A stretch of DNA of 64,000 nt from Hydrocarboniphaga sp965279055 (GCF_965279055.1 NZ_OZ257125.1:620001-684000); one strand, 5' to 3'; shown: positions 1-8,600, counted from the first letter of the stretch. Made by a program: numbers and translations. Notes: generated by a model not told the origin, from the sequence alone.

Positions 1-2463
1 ATCGCCGTCGATGCCGAACCGCGACAGCTGCGCAGCGTCGCCCGCGATCACGCTGATCGCCGCCTCGGTCGGCAGACAGCGTGCCGCCGCTGCCTGCACG
101 TCCGCCGCGTCCAGCGTCGCGGCCTCCTCGAAGCCGCTCCAGGCCTCGCCGTCGATCAGGCCCAGCCGCAGCCGCGTTTCGATCAGGTCCGCGAGCGCCG
201 TCACGCGCTCGATGCTGCCCGGCTGCCGCAGCACTTCGCTGCGTTGCAGCGGCCGGAACGCCGGCTCGTCGATGCCGTCGCGAATCAACCGCTCGACCGC
301 CTCGATGATCTCGTCGCGCGTATCCGCCGCGCGCGACGCCGGCACCCACACCTGGATCTGGTAGCGCCGTGCCACCGCGGCGGCGCCGATGCGGCTGCGC
401 ACACCGTAGGTCCAGCCCAGCTCCTCGCGCAGCCGCAGATTCAGGCGCGATGCGAAGCGTCCGGCCAGCAGCGCGTCGAGCATCTGCAGCGCGGCTTCCT
501 GGCGCCGATCGCACGCCGGCAGCGGCCATGCGACCGTCACCAGCGTCTGCGCCGCGCCCGCGATGTCGATCAAGCCGCTAGCCCGGTCGAAACCCGGGGA
601 TTGTTCTTCCGCAGCAGGGAAGCGCGGAAAGCCCCCGGTTTCGACCGGGCTACGCTTGCCTACCATCAGGTAGATCGGCTCAGGCTGCCGGCGATGAAAT
701 GCGAGCACGTCGTCGAGGCTCAACGCCGCGACGCGGGTCTGCTGGCCGTTGGCGATCGGCGTGCCGGATGCTGCCGCGAGCAGTCGCTCGGTCGCCGTTT
801 CGGCGCGGCCGATATCGCTCGCAATCGCCTCCAGCTGCTGTGCGCGTGCGCACTCCAATGCGGCGCCATCGAAATCGGGCCGCGACAGCGCCGCCTCGAC
901 CAAGCCCAGCACGGCGAGACTTTGCTGCGTCGCCGCGACCCAGCCGTAGCGAACGCAGTCGGGCTGCGCGTCGGCGCTGATGTCCACGCCCAGCGCGGCG
1001 GCGGCCGGTTTCAGCTGCGCGTGAAGCAGCGTCGTCGCGAGCTGCGCCAGGCCCATTTGCGAGCCGGTTTCAAGCGCGTTGCCGCCGGGGACGATCAGGC
1101 GAGTCGCGAGCAGCCCGCTGTGTTGGCGGTGCGCCAGCAGGAGTGATGCCTTGTGCTGCAGTCGCGGGGACCTTGAGACGGGTAGCGCAATGCCGTCCGC
1201 GGCGGGAGAAACAAAAAGCTCGATGCCCCGGTAGGAGCGGTCCTTGACCGCGATTGAGGCTGCGACGGCACCGTCGCGGTCAGGGACCGCTCCTACCGGT
1301 TGGGGCAGGAGCTGCAGTTCATGCGGCTCGGCGGCAAGCCGGCTCAACAACTGCGCGACATCGCCTTCTTCGCCATCGCCCTGCAGCTCCGCCTCGACCA
1401 TCAGCTCCGCCACAGCTTGCAGGCCATCGCAGCGCTGCGCGATCAGCTGCTGCTGCCGCAGGCGACCCTGCTCGCGCTCGCCGTCGCTGAAACCGTCGAT
1501 CGTCAGCTGCTTCCACTCGCGATCGAGTCGCGCGAGCGCAGCACTGCCGGCGTGCTCCAGCGAGATTTCGATCTGCGATCCCAGGCGGCCATAGCGATAG
1601 CGCGCTTGCAGGCGCAGCGCCGAAAACCGCGCTTCAAACCGCGCTTCGATCATTCGCGCCAGTAGGGCCTGCGTCTGCTGCTCGCTTTGCGATGCCGGCG
1701 CCGGCAGATTCCAGATTCGATACAGCAACGGCGAACGAACCGCCGCCTCGACGTCATGCCGAGCCGCAGGCGCGGTTGGCGGTTCCGGCAGCGTCGTCCT
1801 CGTCACATCGCCAGCTGGCAACGAACCGAAATGCCGCTCGCACAAGCGTTGCGCCTTCTCTGCATCCACATCGCCGGCCAGCGCCAGAACCGCATTGCCC
1901 GGATGGTAATGACGCCGGCCGAATGCGCGCGCATCGTCCAGCGTGATGCGCTGCAGATCCGCCTCGCGGCCGATGATGCCGTGACGATACGGATGCCCGG
2001 GCGCGTAGCTGATTTCGGCGAGGCGCTCGAACGCCTGGCCTTCGGCACGCTCGCGATACTGGCGCAGCTCGTTGAGCACGACGTCGCGCTGCAGATCGAG
2101 CACGCGCGCGCTGTCGGCGGTGAACAGGCGCGCCATACGATCGGCTTCGGCTCGCAGCGCGAAATCCAATGCATCGCGATTCACGGTTTCGAAGTAGTGC
2201 GTGCTGTCGAGCAGGCTGCGGCCATTCAGGTCGTGGGCGCCGATCGCCGACAGCTGGCGGATGTAAGAGCCCGGCAGATTGGCACTGCCGCCGTACATCA
2301 GGTGCTCGTACAGATGCGACAGGCCGTAGCCGCCTTCGGGTTCGTCGGCGGCGCCGACACGATAGGCCAGATGCACCGCGACCAGTGGCAGGCGATGGTC
2401 CTGGTGCAGCAGCACGCGCAGGCCGTTGGCCAGCGTCAAGCGCATGCTCGCCGCGGCGCGCAT
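1..2463 (-). CDS. M16 family zinc peptidase (PqqF-like), 3' end beyond window
   Basis: Pitrilysin-type metallopeptidase; 821 residues lie in the window and the frame stays open through base 1, so only a short C-terminus is missing. The zinc motif HLYEH is at residues 50-54, with a downstream Glu-rich helix (NELRQYRERAEG) as expected for the third ligand. The second half is a non-catalytic M16 domain ending in a VIAGDA-like segment. The ATG shares one base with the stop of the response regulator (TGATG), so it is the last gene of a kinase/regulator/peptidase operon divergent from pqqABCDE. PqqF-type M16 peptidases process PqqA; the role here is inferred from position. Two palindromic repeats (1228-1299 and 579-652) are translated in frame without stops and add about 24 residues each. 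M16 enzymes unrelated to PQQ cannot be excluded. Confidence 0.88.
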   Translation of the reverse strand, partial: MRAAASMRLTLANGLRVLLHQDHRLPLVAVHLAYRVGAADEPEGGYGLSHLYEHLMYGGSANLPGSYIRQLSAIGAHDLNGRSLLDSTHYFETVNRDALDFALRAEADRMARLFTADSARVLDLQRDVVLNELRQYRERAEGQAFERLAEISYAPGHPYRHGIIGREADLQRITLDDARAFGRRHYHPGNAVLALAGDVDAEKAQRLCERHFGSLPAGDVTRTTLPEPPTAPAARHDVEAAVRSPLLYRIWNLPAPASQSEQQTQALLARMIEARFEARFSALRLQARYRYGRLGSQIEISLEHAGSAALARLDREWKQLTIDGFSDGEREQGRLRQQQLIAQRCDGLQAVAELMVEAELQGDGEEGDVAQLLSRLAAEPHELQLLPQPVGAVPDRDGAVAASIAVKDRSYRGIELFVSPAADGIALPVSRSPRLQHKASLLLAHRQHSGLLATRLIVPGGNALETGSQMGLAQLATTLLHAQLKPAAAALGVDISADAQPDCVRYGWVAATQQSLAVLGLVEAALSRPDFDGAALECARAQQLEAIASDIGRAETATERLLAAASGTPIANGQQTRVAALSLDDVLAFHRRQPEPIYLMVGKRSPVETGGFPRFPAAEEQSPGFDRASGLIDIAGAAQTLVTVAWPLPACDRRQEAALQMLDALLAGRFASRLNLRLREELGWTYGVRSRIGAAAVARRYQIQVWVPASRAADTRDEIIEAVERLIRDGIDEPAFRPLQRSEVLRQPGSIERVTALADLIETRLRLGLIDGEAWSGFEEAATLDAADVQAAAARCLPTEAAISVIAGDAAQLSRFGIDGD
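579..652. repeat. Palindromic repeat (TAGCCCGG family) inside the M16 gene
   Basis: Perfect 16-base arms, TAGCCCGGTCGAAACC at 579-594 and its complement at 637-652, around a 42-base centre. It is read in frame as part of the peptidase C-terminal half. A related unit with ATGAAA in place of TCGAAA is at 4540-4584. Confidence 0.9.
1228..1299. repeat. Palindromic repeat (GTAGGAGCGG family) inside the M16 gene
   Basis: Arms CCGGTAGGAGCGGTCC and its complement, with tandem CGGTC/GACCG sub-arms. The 72 bases equal 24 codons and are translated in frame in the segment joining the two peptidase halves. The same family occurs at 12515-12570. Confidence 0.9.
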
Positions 2464-3104
2464 CAGACGTCGAGCAGGCCGTTGCGCATCGCGATCAGCG
2501 TCAGCTCCGCCTGGTTGCCGACGCCGAGTTTCTGTTTGATGTTGTACAGGTGCGTGCCGACGGTGTTTGCCGACAGGTGCAGGGTCTCGGCGATCTGGGC
2601 GACCGACTGGCCGTGCGCGAGCTGCAGAAACACCGCGAATTCGCGCTCGGACAGCTGTTCCACCGGGCTGGCGCCGCCATGCAGATCCTGCACGGCGAGC
2701 TTGTGCGCCAAGTCGGCGCCGAGATAGATGCGGCCGGCGGCGACGCTGCGCACGGCGTCGATCAGTTCTTCGGCTGCGCCGCGCTTGGATACATAGCCGA
2801 GCGCACCGGCTTTCAAGGCGCGCCGTGGATGCGCGGTATCTTCGTGCGCGCTCAACGCGAGCACGCGCGCATCCGGATAACGCGAGGCGAGCCGGCGCAG
2901 CGCCTCGATGCCGCCCATGCCCGGCATCGACAGATCCATGACGACGACATCCGGCAGCAATTCGGCATAGAGCTGGTAGCCGCTTTCTCCGTCCTCGGCT
3001 TCGCCGACGATCTCGATGTCGGCCGTGCTGCTCAGCAGCATGCGAAAACCCATGCGCACCATCGCGTGGTCGTCGACCAGGATCACGCGCAGGCATGGGT
3101 TCAT
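2463..3104 (-). CDS. NarL/FixJ-family response regulator
   Basis: 213 residues. The N-terminal receiver has the acidic pair D11-D12, phospho-acceptor D57 in VVVMDLSMPG and the conserved Lys in YVSKRG. A LuxR-type helix-turn-helix covers about residues 148-205 (LSEREFAVFLQLAHGQSVAQIA). The ATG overlaps the stop of the histidine kinase (ATGA) and the stop touches the M16 start, so the three genes form one tight operon. Related NarL-type regulators (AgmR/ExaE) control PQQ-dependent alcohol oxidation in pseudomonads, so control of pqq or quinoprotein genes is plausible but inferred. Confidence 0.93.
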   Translation of the reverse strand: MNPCLRVILVDDHAMVRMGFRMLLSSTADIEIVGEAEDGESGYQLYAELLPDVVVMDLSMPGMGGIEALRRLASRYPDARVLALSAHEDTAHPRRALKAGALGYVSKRGAAEELIDAVRSVAAGRIYLGADLAHKLAVQDLHGGASPVEQLSEREFAVFLQLAHGQSVAQIAETLHLSANTVGTHLYNIKQKLGVGNQAELTLIAMRNGLLDV

Positions 3105-4525
3105 TTGACCGGCTCCAGTGGCAGACGCGCGCGCAATACCGTGCCGAAGGCTGTGCCGGCCTCGATCTGCAGCTCGCCGCCGAGTGACTGCGCTCGCTCG
3201 ATCATGCCGCGAATACCGAAGCCGCGATCGCGCCGCTGCTGCCAGTCTTCCGCGATGCCGACGCCGTCGTCGAGCACCTGCAGGTGCAGCTGCGCGGCGT
3301 CGCCATGCAGGCTCAGCGCGATATGGCTCGCCTGGGCGTGACGCAGCGCATTGCTGCAGGCTTCCTGCAACACGCGGAAGGCAGCCAGGGTCGTCGCCGG
3401 ATTCGGCACCGTCGGCAGATCGCCGATCTGCAGCGAGAACTTGATCCGCGGATGCTGCGCGCGCCAGTCGTCCACTTGGTTCTGCAGTGCGTCGGACAGG
3501 CCCAGATTGTCCAGTGCCAGAGGCCGCAATCGCGGAATCAGCTCATGCACCTCGGCATGCAGCTGACTCGCCGCGTCGCTGATCGCGCGTGCGATCTGCG
3601 CGCCCTGCTCGTCGCCGGCGCGATGCACCAGGCTCATGGCCAAGGCGCGGATCGCGGTGACGCTCTGGCTGGTCTGGTCGTGCAGCTCGCGTGCGATCTG
3701 GCGACGCTCGTCCTCCATGCGCTGCTCGACCTGCCGGGCGATTTCCCGGCTCTGGCGCAGATGCCGCTGCGCCTCGGCGGCGTCGCGCCGCGCGTACAGA
3801 TTGTCTTCGATCGAATGCGCCATGCGGTTGAAGGCCTGGCCAATCGCCTCGGCCTCGGCGCTGTTCAGCGTCGGCAGCCGCGTGTGATAGGCGCCGCGCT
3901 CCATGCTCTGCAGGCCGACCAGGATCTGGCGTAGCGGCCGCGTCGCGCGGCCGACCAGCCACAGCACCGAGGGCTGCACCAGCGCCAGCGTCAACAGGCC
4001 GATCAGCAGCAGGCGCAGCGTGTCGTCCCAGCCGTCGAGGATCGCGCGCGAGGCATTGGACTCGATCATCAGCTGGCCGCCGGCGATCGCGAACTGCTGA
4101 TGCATCTGCTGCGGCCCGACCAGATGCGCGAACCAGGCCGGGGCGTCGCGTCCGGCCTTGTAGGTCGACGACGGCGAGCGGTACAGCAGCTCGCCGCGGG
4201 CATCGTGAAAGCTCAGCTCGGTGGAGCGCAGGCGGCCTAGCTGTTGCAGGAAGGCGCGCATCGCCTGCGGGTCGCTGCTGCGGCCGGGTACGGTCGCGAT
4301 GAAGGCACTGAACAGCCGGTTGGCGACGGTGTTGCTGGCAGCGACTTCTTCCTGCACGCCGCGCCGTGTGCTGATGACCTGCGCGACCAGCATCGAGGCG
4401 ATGAACGCGAACATCAGCGCGGCGATCATCAGGTTGATGCGCAGCCGCAGGCTCATGCGCGTACCGCCGCTGGCGACAGGCGTTGCGTTCGTGGCGGGCG
4501 AGGGCAGGCGGACATGGCTGCGCAT
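3101..4525 (-). CDS. Sensor histidine kinase (HisKA_3 type)
   Basis: 474 residues from the first ATG; an ATG at 4456 (reading MSLRLRINLM) is an equally good start because neither has a clear ribosome site. Two membrane helices, about residues 28-52 and 170-192, flank a periplasmic loop of about 115 residues. A HAMP segment follows (RATRPLRQILVGL), then HisKA_3 with phospho-acceptor H282 (QIARELHDQTSQS) and an ATPase domain with DDGVGIAEDW and GFGIRGM. It overlaps the response regulator by ATGA. The signal sensed is unknown; divergence from pqqA suggests a link to PQQ or its substrates. Confidence 0.93.
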   Translation of the reverse strand: MRSHVRLPSPATNATPVASGGTRMSLRLRINLMIAALMFAFIASMLVAQVISTRRGVQEEVAASNTVANRLFSAFIATVPGRSSDPQAMRAFLQQLGRLRSTELSFHDARGELLYRSPSSTYKAGRDAPAWFAHLVGPQQMHQQFAIAGGQLMIESNASRAILDGWDDTLRLLLIGLLTLALVQPSVLWLVGRATRPLRQILVGLQSMERGAYHTRLPTLNSAEAEAIGQAFNRMAHSIEDNLYARRDAAEAQRHLRQSREIARQVEQRMEDERRQIARELHDQTSQSVTAIRALAMSLVHRAGDEQGAQIARAISDAASQLHAEVHELIPRLRPLALDNLGLSDALQNQVDDWRAQHPRIKFSLQIGDLPTVPNPATTLAAFRVLQEACSNALRHAQASHIALSLHGDAAQLHLQVLDDGVGIAEDWQQRRDRGFGIRGMIERAQSLGGELQIEAGTAFGTVLRARLPLEPVK

Positions 4526-4539
4526 GCTAATCGCTTGCG

Positions 4540-4584
4540 TAGCCCGGATGAAACCCGGGCTGCATTGCGCCGGGTTTCATCCGG
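4540..4584. repeat. Palindromic repeat (TAGCCCGG family)
   Basis: Perfect 15-base arms CCGGATGAAACCCGG / CCGGGTTTCATCCGG between the histidine kinase start and pqqA. It lies in the divergent promoter region, so it could affect either transcript. Confidence 0.88.
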
Positions 4585-4717
4585 CTTGCGACTACAGAAA
4601 ATCGTGAGTGACATCTCATGGCGATCGCGACGCGCCGGGCGGCGGGGCTGGTCACACTGGGTCTGCGCCGCCGGTTCCGGTGTCGCAGCCCGTCATCCAC
4701 AACCAGGAGATCCGCCA

Positions 4718-4798
4718 ATGAAGCTGAAATGGGAAACCCCCGCTGCCCGCGACCTGCGCTTTGGTTTCGAAATCACGATGTACATCGCCAACCGCTGA
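4718..4798 (+). CDS. pqqA: PQQ precursor peptide PqqA
   Basis: 26-residue peptide that supplies the carbon skeleton of pyrroloquinoline quinone. The conserved E-x-x-x-Y core is present as E18 and Y22 in FGFEITMYIANR, the residues PqqE cross-links. It has the typical N-terminus MKLKWETP and a good ribosome site (AGGAGA, 7 bases before ATG). It is separated from pqqB by about 155 bases carrying a double palindromic repeat, whereas all later pqq genes overlap. Confidence 0.97.
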   Translation: MKLKWETPAARDLRFGFEITMYIANR

Positions 4799-4810
4799 AC
4801 CGCGGAGATC

Positions 4811-4929
4811 AACCCTCTCCCCTTGCGGGAGAGGGTGGCCCGAAGGGCCGGGAGAGGGGTCGTACCTTCGAGCCGCGCAACCCCTCTCCCGTCGCTACGC
4901 GACACCCTCTCCCACAAGGGGAGAGGGAA
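4811..4929. repeat. Double CTCTCCC palindromic repeat between pqqA and pqqB
   Basis: Two related units in opposite orientation: CCCTCTCCCCTTGCGGGAGAGGG at about 4813-4835, and CCCTCTCCCACAAGGGGAGAGGG near the right end. It can fold as two hairpins or one long one. The same family lies at 18695-18815. Its place after pqqA could allow partial termination or 3' protection of pqqA mRNA, giving more precursor than enzyme; this is inference. Confidence 0.88.
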
Positions 4930-4953
4930 TCCTGGTTTCGATCGGAGAAAAGC

Positions 4954-5871
4954 ATGCGCGTCCACGTGCTGGGATCGGCGGCCGGTGGCGGCTTCCCGCA
5001 ATGGAACTGCAACTGCCGCAACTGCGACGGCGTGCGTCGCGGCACCCTCAACGCGAAGCGGCGCACGCAATCGTCGATCGCGCTCAGCGCCGACGGTGCG
5101 GGATGGCTGCTGTGCAATGCCTCGCCCGACATCCTGCAGCAGCTGCAGCAGTTCCCGGCACTGCAGCCGGCGCGCGCGCTGCGCGACACCGCGATCAACG
5201 GCGTACTGCTGATCGACGCGCAGATCGATCACGCCACCGGCCTGTACATGCTGCGCGAACACCGGCAGAAGCTGCCGCTGTGGTGCACGACGCCGGTGTT
5301 CGATGACCTGACGCGCGGCAATCCGATACTGGAGCTGCTCAAGCATTACTGCGGTGTCGACCGCCATGAAATCCCGCTGGATGCCAGGCCGTTCGCGATG
5401 CCGGCGATGCCCGGCCTGCAATTCACCGCGATTCCGCTGATCAGCAATGCGCCGCCGTATTCGCCGCATCGTGATGACCCGGTGCCGGGCGACAACATCG
5501 GCCTGCTGGTGCGCAGTCTCGATAGCGGCCGCAGCTTGTTCTACGCGCCCGGCCTGGGCCGGATGGAGCCGCCGGTGTGGAGCGCGATGCGCAGCGCCGA
5601 CGTGGTGCTGGTCGACGGCACCTGCTGGCGTGACGACGAGCTGGTGGCACTCGGCGCGTCGAAGAAAACCGCGCGCGACATGGGCCATCTGCCGCAGACC
5701 GGGGCCGGCGGCATGCTGCAATGGCTGGGCGAACTGCCGGCGGGCGCGCGGCGCATCCTGATCCACATCAACAATACCAATCCGATCCTGGACGAGGACG
5801 GCGCCGAGTACGCGCAGCTGCGCGCGGCCGGTGTCGAAGTCGCCTACGACGGCATGGAGATCGAGCTGTGA
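4954..5871 (+). CDS. pqqB: PQQ biosynthesis protein PqqB
   Basis: 305 residues, metallo-beta-lactamase fold, the usual PqqB length. It shows the CxCxxC zinc motif in WNCNCRNCDG near residue 20 and the PqqB signatures GSAAGGGFPQW, LIDAQIDHATG and GRMEPPVWS. The family is thought to act in a late oxidative step on the precursor tyrosine. The ATG follows GGAGAAAAGC. The stop overlaps the pqqC start (GTGA). Confidence 0.96.
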   Translation: MRVHVLGSAAGGGFPQWNCNCRNCDGVRRGTLNAKRRTQSSIALSADGAGWLLCNASPDILQQLQQFPALQPARALRDTAINGVLLIDAQIDHATGLYMLREHRQKLPLWCTTPVFDDLTRGNPILELLKHYCGVDRHEIPLDARPFAMPAMPGLQFTAIPLISNAPPYSPHRDDPVPGDNIGLLVRSLDSGRSLFYAPGLGRMEPPVWSAMRSADVVLVDGTCWRDDELVALGASKKTARDMGHLPQTGAGGMLQWLGELPAGARRILIHINNTNPILDEDGAEYAQLRAAGVEVAYDGMEIEL

Positions 5872-6578
5872 ACGATCAGGTCACGATAAAACTCGACAGC
5901 GCCACCGACCTGGAAGCGCGGCTGCGCGAGCAGGGCAGCGCCTACCACATCCACCATCCGTTCAATCGCATGCTCAACGAAGGGCGCGCGACACCGGCGC
6001 AGATTCGCGGCTGGGTCGCGAACCGCTACTACTACCAGATCGCGATTCCGATCAAGGACGCGGCGATCCTGTCGAACTGCCCGGATCGCGACATGCGCCG
6101 GCAATGGATACAGCGCATTCTCGATCACGACGGCCATGACGGCGACGAAGGCGGCATCGAGGCCTGGACGCGCCTGGCGCTGGCAGTCGGGCTGAGCCGT
6201 GAAGAACTGGAAGACCTGCGCCATGTGCTGCCGGCGGTGCGCTTCGCGGTCGACGCCTACGTCAATTTTGCGCGCCGCGCACCCTGGCAGGAGGCGATGT
6301 GCTCGTCGCTGACCGAGCTGTTCGCGCCGAACATCCACAAGGAACGCCTGGCGAACTGGCCGCAGCACTATCCATGGATAGACGCCGAGGGCCTGCAGTA
6401 TTTTCGCAAGCGCCTGAGCGAAGCGCGGCGCGACGTCGACCACGGCTTGCGCGTCACGCTGGAGTATTTTCAGGGTCCGCAGCAGCAACAGCGCGCACTC
6501 GAAATCCTGAAATTCAAGCTCGACATTCTTTGGGCGATGAACGACGCGCTGGCGAACGCTTATGGGGTGCAGTCTTGA
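5868..6578 (+). CDS. pqqC: Pyrroloquinoline-quinone synthase PqqC
   Basis: 236 residues from a GTG that overlaps the pqqB stop. PqqC is a cofactorless oxidase with a TENA/heme-oxygenase-like helical fold that catalyses the final ring closure and oxidation to PQQ. Family signatures are visible: YHIHHPFNRMLNEG, GWVANRYYYQ, IPIKDAAILSNCPD, RRQWIQRILDHDG and TELFAPNIHKERL. The GTG fits family length and translational coupling. The stop overlaps the pqqD start. Confidence 0.96.
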   Translation: MNDQVTIKLDSATDLEARLREQGSAYHIHHPFNRMLNEGRATPAQIRGWVANRYYYQIAIPIKDAAILSNCPDRDMRRQWIQRILDHDGHDGDEGGIEAWTRLALAVGLSREELEDLRHVLPAVRFAVDAYVNFARRAPWQEAMCSSLTELFAPNIHKERLANWPQHYPWIDAEGLQYFRKRLSEARRDVDHGLRVTLEYFQGPQQQQRALEILKFKLDILWAMNDALANAYGVQS

Positions 6579-6844
6579 ACGCCCTGCAATCGCGCCCGCG
6601 CATCGCGCGCGGCCTGCGCCTGCAATGGGAGCCGGCGCAGAACGCGCACGTGCTGCTGTATCCGGAGGGCATGGTCCAGCTCAACGCCAGCGCCGGCGAA
6701 ATCCTGAAGCGCTGCGACGGCGAGCGCGATCTCGCCGCGATCGTCGACGATCTGCAGCAGGCCTTCGAGGTCGAGGATCTGCGCGCCGACGTACTCGCGT
6801 TCATCGAGCTGGCCAGCGCCCAGCGCTGGATCGAAAGCGCGTGA
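6575..6844 (+). CDS. pqqD: PqqA-binding chaperone PqqD
   Basis: 89 residues from a TTG that overlaps the pqqC stop (TTGA). PqqD is a small winged-helix peptide chaperone (RRE type) that presents PqqA to PqqE. Typical segments are LLYPEGMVQLNASAGEILKR and DLAAIVDDL. The TTG start gives the standard length, and the start and stop overlaps match the other genes of the operon. Confidence 0.95.
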   Translation: MNALQSRPRIARGLRLQWEPAQNAHVLLYPEGMVQLNASAGEILKRCDGERDLAAIVDDLQQAFEVEDLRADVLAFIELASAQRWIESA

Positions 6845-7974
6845 ACGCCGCGACCCGAGCTGCGATCCCCGGCCCGCCGTTCTGGCTGCTGTGCGAGCTG
6901 ACTTACCAGTGCCCGCTGCACTGCGCGTTCTGTTACAACCCGGTCGATTTCGCCAAACACGAGGACGAGCTGAGCACCGAGGACTGGCTGCGCGTGCTGC
7001 GCGAAGGTCGCGAACTGGGCGCGGTGCAATGCGGCTTCTCCGGAGGCGAGCCGCTGATGCGCAAGGACCTGGAGATCCTGGTCGCCGAAGCCCGTAAGCT
7101 CGGCTACTACAGCAACCTGATCACCAGCGGCATCGGCCTGAGCGAGCAGCGCATCGCGGCACTCAAGCAGGCCGGGCTCGATCACATCCAGCTGTCGTTT
7201 CAGGATTCGACGCGCGAGGTCAATGACTTTCTGTCGTCGACGCGCACTTTCGATCTGAAGCGTCGCGCGGCCGAGCTGATCAAGAGCCAGGCTTATCCGA
7301 TGGTGATGAACTGCGTGATCCACCGGCTCAACATCGATCACGTCGAGCGCATCATCGAGCTGGCGGTGGAGCTGGACGCGGATTACCTGGAGCTGGCCAA
7401 CGTGCAGTTCTACGCCTGGGCCAAGATCAACCGTGATCAGCTGCTGCCGACGCGCGAGCAGTTGCAACGCGCCGAGGCGGTGACGCAGCAGTGGCGCGAG
7501 AAACTCGGCAACCGCATGAAGCTGCTGTTCGTCGTGCCGGACTACTACGAGACGCGGCCGAAGAAATGCATGAACGGCTGGGGCAGCGTGTTCCTGACCG
7601 TGACCGCCGACGGCCTGGCGCTGCCCTGCCATACCGCGCGGATGCTGCCGGGGCTCGCGTTCCCGAGCGTGCGCGAGCACGGCCTGCGCGACATCTGGTA
7701 CGAATCCGAGGGCTTCAACCGCTACCGCGGCGACAGCTGGATGCAGGAGCCCTGTCGCAGCTGCCCGGAAAAAGCCAGGGATCACGGCGGCTGCCGTTGC
7801 CAGGCCTACATGCTGGCGCAGGACCCGGCCGCGGCCGATCCGGTTTGCGACAAGTCGTCGCAGCATCATCTGGTGCTGGACGCGATTGCCGCCGCCGGCA
7901 CGCCAGCGAGCATCGAAAAGCCGCTGGTGTTTCGCGGGCCCAAGGAATCGCGCCGGCTGGATCGCGCGTTCTGA
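6841..7974 (+). CDS. pqqE: PqqA peptide cyclase PqqE (radical SAM)
   Basis: 377 residues from a GTG that overlaps the pqqD stop. The radical-SAM motif C24-x3-C28-x2-C31 (CPLHCAFC) binds the SAM cluster. The C-terminal SPASM region carries auxiliary-cluster cysteines (KKCMNGWG, LPCHTARM, EPCRSCPEKARDHGGCRCQA and a final DPVCDKSS). It forms the carbon-carbon bond between Glu and Tyr of PqqA. It is the last pqq gene; the next gene starts 174 bases later. Confidence 0.97.
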   Translation: MNAATRAAIPGPPFWLLCELTYQCPLHCAFCYNPVDFAKHEDELSTEDWLRVLREGRELGAVQCGFSGGEPLMRKDLEILVAEARKLGYYSNLITSGIGLSEQRIAALKQAGLDHIQLSFQDSTREVNDFLSSTRTFDLKRRAAELIKSQAYPMVMNCVIHRLNIDHVERIIELAVELDADYLELANVQFYAWAKINRDQLLPTREQLQRAEAVTQQWREKLGNRMKLLFVVPDYYETRPKKCMNGWGSVFLTVTADGLALPCHTARMLPGLAFPSVREHGLRDIWYESEGFNRYRGDSWMQEPCRSCPEKARDHGGCRCQAYMLAQDPAAADPVCDKSSQHHLVLDAIAAAGTPASIEKPLVFRGPKESRRLDRAF

Positions 7975-8148
7975 TCGCGTCTACCGGGTCCGCGCTCGTC
8001 ACACGCGCGTCAGCGCTGTAACGCAAGCCGACTGCCGGCGGGATTGCGAAGCTGAACCCTCGCTTGCGTATCGGGAAAACAAGCGGGTTCAGCCGCCAGC
8101 GGTGCTGCTGTTGTTAGCTTGATGTCGGAAGCACAACAGGAGAACAAC

Positions 8149-8562
8149 ATGAATCGCCATAACAGAATCGTCATGCTCACCAGCGCCGCTTTGCTGCTGG
8201 CCGGCGCCAGCGCCGCGGTTTACGCCGAGGATCATGGCGACCGTGTCGAACAGCGCTATGACGACAAGGGCCAGCGCATCAACGATCGCCTCGACGACAA
8301 GGGCGGCCGCATCGAAAACCGTCTGGACGCGAAGGGCCAGCGCATCGACAACCAGTACGACCGGGCCGCCGACCGCGCCGCTGCCAACGGCAACTACGAC
8401 AAGGCCAAGGCGCTCGACCGCAAGGGTGATCGCATCCAGGACAACTATGAAAAGAAGGGCGAGCGCGTCAACGAAGCCTACGACCGCAAGGGCGATCGCA
8501 TCGAGAACAATTACGAGAAGAAGGGCGACCGCGCCGAAGATCGTTACGACGCGCATCACTGA
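8149..8562 (+). CDS. Secreted protein with 11-residue charged repeats
   Basis: 137 residues with a cleavable signal peptide ending near VYA-ED (residue 26). The mature part is almost entirely repeats of about 11 residues of the form R-I/V-x-x-x-Y/L-D/E-x-K-G-D/Q (for example RINDRLDDKGG, RIQDNYEKKGE, RIENNYEKKGD). An 11-residue period suits a long, highly charged helix or right-handed coiled coil in the periplasm. A slightly degenerate centre (AADRAAANGNYDKAKALD) splits the array. The ATG at 8149 has AGGAG 7-8 bases upstream. A strong hairpin follows. I know no function; the position after pqqE may be coincidental. Confidence 0.85.
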   Translation: MNRHNRIVMLTSAALLLAGASAAVYAEDHGDRVEQRYDDKGQRINDRLDDKGGRIENRLDAKGQRIDNQYDRAADRAAANGNYDKAKALDRKGDRIQDNYEKKGERVNEAYDRKGDRIENNYEKKGDRAEDRYDAHH

Positions 8563-8568
8563 GTTCGC

Positions 8569-8600
8569 GGCTTTCCCCTCTCAGCGCAGAGGGGAAAGCC
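8569..8600 (+). terminator. Hairpin after the repeat protein
   Basis: Perfect 13-base arms GGCTTTCCCCTCT / AGAGGGGAAAGCC with a 6-base loop, just after the stop codon. There is no long T run, so it may act as terminator or 3' stabiliser. Confidence 0.6.

Noticed and set aside
244..1146. A 300-codon + strand frame
   Set aside because: Antisense to the M16 peptidase; no domain features.
4811..4929. CRISPR-like repeat block
   Set aside because: Only two inverted units and no regular spacers; it is an interspersed palindrome.
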